A stretch of DNA of 27,467 nucleotides from Firmicutes bacterium UBA4882 (GTDB lineage: Bacteria > Bacillota > UBA4882): positions 821 to 28,287 of the forward strand of contig DHDG01000038.1 in the NCBI GenBank assembly GCA_002399265.1, in the 5' to 3' direction. A model generated the notes under the pieces. That model was not told the DNA's origin. It made no database searches and worked only from the letters and a program-made list of their open reading frames with translations. This document shows, piece by piece, positions 23,156 to 27,467 of this stretch (its first letter is position 1; the number at the start of each line of letters is the position of its first letter). The position numbers were made by a program, and so were the translations under genes.

Positions 23156-23773
23156 ATGAAATTATGGATGCAAAAGTTGACCTTGTTGCTCGTAATTGTT
23201 GGATTACTACTGTTGGTAGCTGGTTGCGGTAAAAAGGTTGATGAAGCCCAGATTCAGCAGGATATTACCGAAGGGGTTAATTCTTTCAAAACCGCGGTGC
23301 AGGCGTATAACGTCGCCAATATGCTGGGTTTTCTGGTTAAGGATGTCAGCTTTAAGCTGACTATTAGCGAAGGAAACGGCTCCTATTATAAAAATTACAC
23401 TACACTCAAAACTGAATTAGAAGAAGATCAGGAAAAGCAATTGCATTGGCGGCAGTCACCTCCGGAAGGTCATGGTTATGTCCTGATCATGGAATTGGGG
23501 ACGATCATATTCAGCAACACGAGCGCCAGCGGTGCCATCGCCACGGTTCCTTTCAAAATTAAGGAACTTGCGCAGGAACCGGAAATCCCGCAGGATGTTA
23601 CAGACGAAGGCCAGATAGTCTGCGAGATGGTCAATCTGCAGGGAATCTGGCGCTGCCAGAAGATGACGATTGTTTATTATGTTTCGGATAAGACCAGCGC
23701 AGGCGCGCGCAACACGAAGAGTGGCGAAGAAGCGGCGCAAGGGTTCTGCTTCGGACTTTTTGATTTGCACTAA
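23156..23773 (+). CDS. Lipoprotein paired with LRR-Ig protein 1
   Basis: The 205-residue protein has a lipoprotein signal (LLLVIVGLLLLVAGC, lipobox LVAGC with Cys24). A helical segment (DEAQIQQDITEGVNSFKTAV) and a mixed alpha/beta body follow, in a shape recalling NTF2-like extracellular domains, though this is only an impression. It should be anchored to the outer face of the membrane. It ends GFCFGLFDLH, sharing GFxFGxFD with the C-terminus of the LRR-Ig protein encoded just upstream. AACGGAGGAGAC precedes ATG 23156 and only 29 bases separate the genes, so they are co-transcribed. A second, nearly identical copy begins at 27248 after the paralogue. A strong terminator follows. No known family is recognised. 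Confidence 0.85.
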   Translation: MKLWMQKLTLLLVIVGLLLLVAGCGKKVDEAQIQQDITEGVNSFKTAVQAYNVANMLGFLVKDVSFKLTISEGNGSYYKNYTTLKTELEEDQEKQLHWRQSPPEGHGYVLIMELGTIIFSNTSASGAIATVPFKIKELAQEPEIPQDVTDEGQIVCEMVNLQGIWRCQKMTIVYYVSDKTSAGARNTKSGEEAAQGFCFGLFDLH

Positions 23774-23826
23774 CCGAGCACACCCTTCCTTGTGACAATC
23801 AATAATCAATAAGAGTAAATCATTCA

Positions 23827-23870
23827 TATCCCCTCTTCGACATTTGGCGCGAAGAGGGGATAAGTTTTTT
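23827..23870 (+). terminator. Strong rho-independent terminator closing cassette 1
   Basis: TATCCCCTCTTCG and CGAAGAGGGGATA form a perfect 13-bp stem around 10 bases and run into AGTTTTTT. It ends the first LRR-Ig/lipoprotein unit. The rest of the 23774-24059 gap holds the leader of the second unit, including a 12-bp palindrome GCAGTTAACTGC at 24025-24036. Confidence 0.9.
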
Positions 23871-23974
23871 CCATCTGAGTGGGAGCCAAAGACGGGCGTG
23901 GACGTGGAATTACGGGAGGGTATTGGTAGATGGAGGTAACTGCAGGAGAGGAAACAAACGAGATATGGCGAATC

Positions 23975-24003
23975 TTGCAACATTTACCGAAATGGCAAAA
24001 TAT
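23975..24003 (+). promoter_or_regulatory. Candidate promoter of LRR-Ig gene 2
   Basis: TTGCAA, 17 bases, AAATAT, at the position homologous to the candidate before gene 1. The surrounding leaders are alignable (for example GGTATTGGTAG-ATGGAGG against GGCATTGGTAAA-ATGGAGG). Confidence 0.35.
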
Positions 24004-24059
24004 GACGAACAATTTAATATTGTGGCAGTTAACTGCGCGAGTAGATTGGAGGGATTGCT

Positions 24060-27000
24060 TTGTTAGGAGACAGGCTCAAGAATATTATCTATCATTATAA
24101 AAGATCAATCGGAAGCGTCTTGGGGGTTGTAGTTTTATTATCTGTGATAGTGTTTTGTTCAGCATCCCAAGATGTCCGTGCCTACGAAACCCCGGCGGGC
24201 TATGACGAGCACAATTACCAAAAGTTGGTGGCCTTTTTGGAACTGCCAAACGGGGCTGGCAAGAATGGCGACAAAATAAGTGCGAGTTATGATCCGGGGG
24301 ATCCGACTACTTGGGCGGGGGTTCAATGGGATAACGGAGCGGATAAAAGGGTTTCGATGATTAATTGGAGTAAGAAAGGCCTGGTAGGTAGTCTGGATGT
24401 GAGCGGCTGTACGGCTTTATTTTATTTCTTCTGTGTCAACAACCAAATAACTGAACTCAATGTGAGCGGTTGTACGGATTTAAATTTTCTTTGCTGTAGC
24501 AACGAACAAATAACCGAACTCAATGTGAGTGGCTGCACAGCTTTAATGGATCTTTGGTGCGATTTCAACCCACTGACTTCAATGGATGTGAGCGGCTGCA
24601 CGGCTTTAGAAAACCTCCTTTGTGGCTCCAACCTACTGACCGCGCTAGATGTGAGCGGTTGTTTGTCCTTAAAGCGGATTCAGTGCGATTTCAACGAACT
24701 AACTGCGCTGGATGTAAGCGGCTGTACGGCTTTAGAGGAGCTTGAGTGTTATTACAACGAACTGACCTCACTAGATGTGAGCGGTTGCACGGCATTAAAG
24801 GAGCTTGAGTGCTTTTCCAATAAACTGACCGTACTAGATGTGAGTATCTGTTCGGCTTTGAAAAATCTATACTGTTACTACAACCAAATGACAGAACTCA
24901 ATGCGCGCGGTTGTACGGCATTAGAGGAACTTAAATGCAATTCCAACAAACTGACCAAACTAGATGTAAGTAGCTGTACGGCTTTAAAAGATCTTTACTG
25001 TGATTCTAACGAATTGACTGAACTCAAGGTGAGTGGTTGTGCGGCTTTAGAGGAGCTTATGTGCAACTCCAACAAACTGACCGCATTAGATGTGAGCGGC
25101 TGTTCGGCTTTGAAGTCTCTTTACTGTTATTCCAACCAACTAACCTCGCTTAATACGAGCGGTTGTACAGCGTTACTGACGCTTGGGTGTGGTTCCAATC
25201 AATTGGCCTCGATAGATGTGAGCGGATTAACGGCTTTACTGACGCTTGGGTGTAGTTCCAACCCACTAAACTCACTAGATGTTGGAGGACATGTTACTTT
25301 AACAATACTTACCTGCGAGTACAGTCAATTGACTGAACTTAAGGTGAGCGGCTGTACAGCTTTAGAGAATCTTAAGTGCAGTTCCAACCGACTTACCTCA
25401 CTAGATGTGAGCGGTTGTACGGCTTTAGTGGATCTTGTTTGCGGTTACAACCCACTAGCCGTACTCGATGTAAATGGCTGTACGGCTTTAGTGGATCTTG
25501 ACTGTCGTTTCAGCAAATTAACTGCGCTGGATGTGAGTGGCTGCACGGCTTTAGAGCGTCTTGACTGTTATGTCAGCGAACTGATCGCATTAAATGTAAG
25601 CGGTTGTACTTCTCTAGATTATCTTTGCTGCAGCTTCAACCGATTAACCTTTAGCACACTGCCGCTTTTTAACGGAACTTATTACTGGTATTCCCGACAG
25701 AGTGAACTGCAAATAGGCAGCGGAGGAAAAGTGGTCATCGGTAACGAGATTGATTTATCCGCGGAAGCGGTGGTTAATGGAGTGGACACCGTTTTTACCT
25801 GGTATCGCAATGACGGTTTGGAGATTGAGCCTACCACCTCCGTGAACGGAACATTCACGTTTGACCATGGTTTTGGAAAGCGGACCATCTACTGTCAGAT
25901 GACTAATACCACATTTCCGGAGTTAACATTGGAGACAACCGAGATCCTATTAATAGGGCCGGAAAAGCCCAAAATTTCCGCGCAACCGCAGAGTATTATA
26001 GTTGGCAGTGGTACTACCGCGACCTTCAGTGTCACTGCTACGGCAACTGATACCAATTTGGGCGGAATCCTCAGTTACCAATGGCAACAGTCAACAGATG
26101 GCGGAAGCAGTTGGAGCGAAATCGTGGATGCAGTGGAAAACTGTTATACCACAGCGGCGGTCACGTCTGCTGATAATGGATATCAGTACAGATGCGCTGT
26201 TACTAATACTAAGGATGAAATTACTGCGATAGTATTAAGCGATGCAGCGATGCTAAGCGTGGTGGCAAGCCCCATCATCACCAGCCAGCCTCAGGACACT
26301 ACTATTCCCGAAGGGGCTGCCGCGACCTTCAGTATTACAGCCGAATTACCAGATGATGAAGCAAGCGGGGTCTTAAGTTATCAATGGCAACAGTCAACAG
26401 ATGGCGGAAGTAATTGGGGTAATGCCGACGGGGCTACAACTAATAGCTATACCACACCAGCAGCTACTTTCGCTAGTAACGGCCATCAGTATCGGTGCCA
26501 AGTGATCAATACCCGAGAAGGCGTTAGTGCCACGTTCTTTAGCAATTCAGTCGCCTTAAGCGTTGTAGCAGGCCCGACAATTACCAACCAGCCTCAGAAT
26601 ATCACTATCCTCAAAGGTACCACCGCAATCTTCAGCGTCACCGCTGAAACGGCGGATGGTGGCATAGGCGGAGTTTTAAGCTACCAGTGGCAGCTGTCAA
26701 CGGACGGCGGAAGCGTTTGGAGCAATGTTGATGGGGCTACCACTCATAGCTATACGACCGCGCTTGTTACCATTACTAGCAATGGATACCAATACAGATG
26801 TAAAGTCACCAATACCAGGAATGAAGTTTCAGCGGAAGTCTTTAGCGCGGTGGCAACATTAGCGGTGCAGACTCACTTCGTTACCTTTATCAAGCCAACT
26901 GCTGCCAATGACGAGAACAACCCGGTCAATATCAACAGCGGTTCATTAGTGCTGGCGAAAATCCTTGGCGAAATAGCAGATGTCGAAACGGTCACCATTC

Positions 27001-27218
27001 AGATCGATGATGGTGCAGAGCAGGCTATCACACCATCTGGTAACACTATCTATTATCTGCTGCCTGCGGATCTGTCCGAAGGTTGGCATACCCTCACCAT
27101 TAAGTTGACCAATACTGTCGATTATCAGATCGAGGCCACGGTGACTTTCTATTGGGATAACTACCGCCGGGGATTCGGGTTCGGCAGGTTTGATTTTGGC
27201 GAGGCGGATGATCATTAA
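24060..27218 (+). CDS. Secreted LRR/Ig-like surface protein 2 (20 LRR, 3 Ig)
   Basis: This 1052-residue paralogue of the protein at 19257-23126 has the same architecture. A signal peptide (SVLGVVVLLSVIVFCSASQ) is followed by a cap (NYQKLVAFLELPNGAGKNGD, TWAGVQW), 20 LRRs of 21 residues (about 112-531), a linker domain, three Ig-like domains (about 637-939) and the C-terminal domain ending GFGFGRFDFGEADDH. Its Ig domains 1 and 3 correspond to domains 1 and 6 of protein 1. Domain 2 looks like a hybrid of domains 2 and 5. The start is TTG 24060 after GGAGGG, matching the paralogue's start. Probable surface recognition or adhesion protein, exported by Sec; anchoring unknown. A lipoprotein gene starts 30 bases downstream. 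Confidence 0.88.
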   Translation: MLGDRLKNIIYHYKRSIGSVLGVVVLLSVIVFCSASQDVRAYETPAGYDEHNYQKLVAFLELPNGAGKNGDKISASYDPGDPTTWAGVQWDNGADKRVSMINWSKKGLVGSLDVSGCTALFYFFCVNNQITELNVSGCTDLNFLCCSNEQITELNVSGCTALMDLWCDFNPLTSMDVSGCTALENLLCGSNLLTALDVSGCLSLKRIQCDFNELTALDVSGCTALEELECYYNELTSLDVSGCTALKELECFSNKLTVLDVSICSALKNLYCYYNQMTELNARGCTALEELKCNSNKLTKLDVSSCTALKDLYCDSNELTELKVSGCAALEELMCNSNKLTALDVSGCSALKSLYCYSNQLTSLNTSGCTALLTLGCGSNQLASIDVSGLTALLTLGCSSNPLNSLDVGGHVTLTILTCEYSQLTELKVSGCTALENLKCSSNRLTSLDVSGCTALVDLVCGYNPLAVLDVNGCTALVDLDCRFSKLTALDVSGCTALERLDCYVSELIALNVSGCTSLDYLCCSFNRLTFSTLPLFNGTYYWYSRQSELQIGSGGKVVIGNEIDLSAEAVVNGVDTVFTWYRNDGLEIEPTTSVNGTFTFDHGFGKRTIYCQMTNTTFPELTLETTEILLIGPEKPKISAQPQSIIVGSGTTATFSVTATATDTNLGGILSYQWQQSTDGGSSWSEIVDAVENCYTTAAVTSADNGYQYRCAVTNTKDEITAIVLSDAAMLSVVASPIITSQPQDTTIPEGAAATFSITAELPDDEASGVLSYQWQQSTDGGSNWGNADGATTNSYTTPAATFASNGHQYRCQVINTREGVSATFFSNSVALSVVAGPTITNQPQNITILKGTTAIFSVTAETADGGIGGVLSYQWQLSTDGGSVWSNVDGATTHSYTTALVTITSNGYQYRCKVTNTRNEVSAEVFSAVATLAVQTHFVTFIKPTAANDENNPVNINSGSLVLAKILGEIADVETVTIQIDDGAEQAITPSGNTIYYLLPADLSEGWHTLTIKLTNTVDYQIEATVTFYWDNYRRGFGFGRFDFGEADDH
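24393..25652 (+). repeat. Tandem array of 20 LRR units of 63 bp
   Basis: Twenty in-frame 63-base units encode LRRs of the same 21-residue consensus as in protein 1, more often with charged residues at the variable positions (for example LEELECYYNELTS). Most keep both cysteines. Confidence 0.9.
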
Positions 27219-27247
27219 AGGATGAAGGAAACGGAGGGGACTTAAGC

Positions 27248-27467
27248 ATGAAATCATGGATGCAAAAGATGACCTTGTTGCTCGTAATTGTTGGATTACT
27301 ACTGTTGGTAGCCGGCTGCGGTAAAAGGATTGATGAAGCCCAGATTCAGCAGGATATTACCGAAGGGGTTAATTCTTTCAAAACCGCGGTGCAGGCGTAT
27401 AACGTCGCCAATATGCTGGGTTTTCTGGTTAAGGATGTCAGCTTTAAGCTGACTATTAGCGAAGGAA
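27248..27467 (+). CDS. Lipoprotein paired with LRR-Ig protein 2 (partial, cut by window end)
   Basis: The first 73 codons of a second copy of the 205-residue lipoprotein are present, starting at ATG 27248 after AACGGAGGGGAC. The lipobox LVAGC is intact. Compared base by base with the copy at 23156, there are six differences in the first 84 bases and none in the remaining 136 to the window edge. The 3' end lies outside the window, so whether it also carries the GFxFGxFD tail cannot be seen. Confidence 0.9.
   Translation, partial: MKSWMQKMTLLLVIVGLLLLVAGCGKRIDEAQIQQDITEGVNSFKTAVQAYNVANMLGFLVKDVSFKLTISEG

Noticed and set aside
23870..23945. Possible c-di-GMP riboswitch before LRR-Ig gene 2 (GAGTGGGA, CCAAAG)
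   Set aside because: The 5' half of the motif is missing because the terminator of the preceding unit sits there, and gene 1 has no equivalent.

Overview
The window looks like chromosomal DNA of an endospore-forming Firmicute, most likely a Clostridia-class anaerobe. The evidence is a spore photoproduct lyase, a YpeB germination protein, strong GGAGG-type ribosome binding sites, frequent TTG/GTG starts, rho-independent terminators and roughly 50% G+C. I cannot name the genus. No rRNA, tRNA, CRISPR array, transposase or phage gene was found.

Region 1 (1-8400) is mostly single-gene units separated by hairpin terminators. In order they are a four-BON-domain protein, a PLP-dependent D-threonine-aldolase-type enzyme, a stand-alone CBM25 starch-binding module, YpeB, a phosphofructokinase with unusual phosphoryl-donor residues, a tiny acidic ACP-like protein, a secreted protein with a glutamate-rich tail, a YdcZ-type DMT transporter and a ZIP metal transporter.

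Region 2 (8400-14060) is a zone of gene decay. A spore photoproduct lyase in which the usual H-donor cysteine reads as serine sits between two related NHL beta-propeller genes. One is a remnant starting right at the splB stop codon. The other is a PEGA/NHL lipoprotein whose signal peptide is out of frame with its body. Next come an FAD oxidoreductase carrying a 9-bp minisatellite and a ruined DarTG toxin-antitoxin module (N-terminally truncated darT, frameshifted darG).

Region 3 (14096-18903) is a tight minus-strand operon, marR then two ABC exporter half-transporters, with 8-bp start/stop overlaps at both junctions. The ATPase motifs predict an asymmetric heterodimer. A promoter and a palindromic candidate operator precede marR.

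Region 4 (19128-27467) is the most distinctive part: a tandemly duplicated two-gene cassette. Each unit has a large secreted protein (N-terminal cap, 17 or 20 cysteine-bearing 21-residue leucine-rich repeats, 6 or 3 Ig-like domains, a conserved C-terminal domain) followed by a small lipoprotein. The large proteins and the complete lipoprotein end in a shared GFxFGxFD tail that I do not recognise from any known sorting signal. I infer a surface recognition or adhesion system evolving by repeat expansion, domain recombination and gene conversion. The second lipoprotein runs off the window.

Two palindromic elements sharing the core GGGGACGGTTCT (2373-2451 and 19010-19072) are probably members of a dispersed repeat family.
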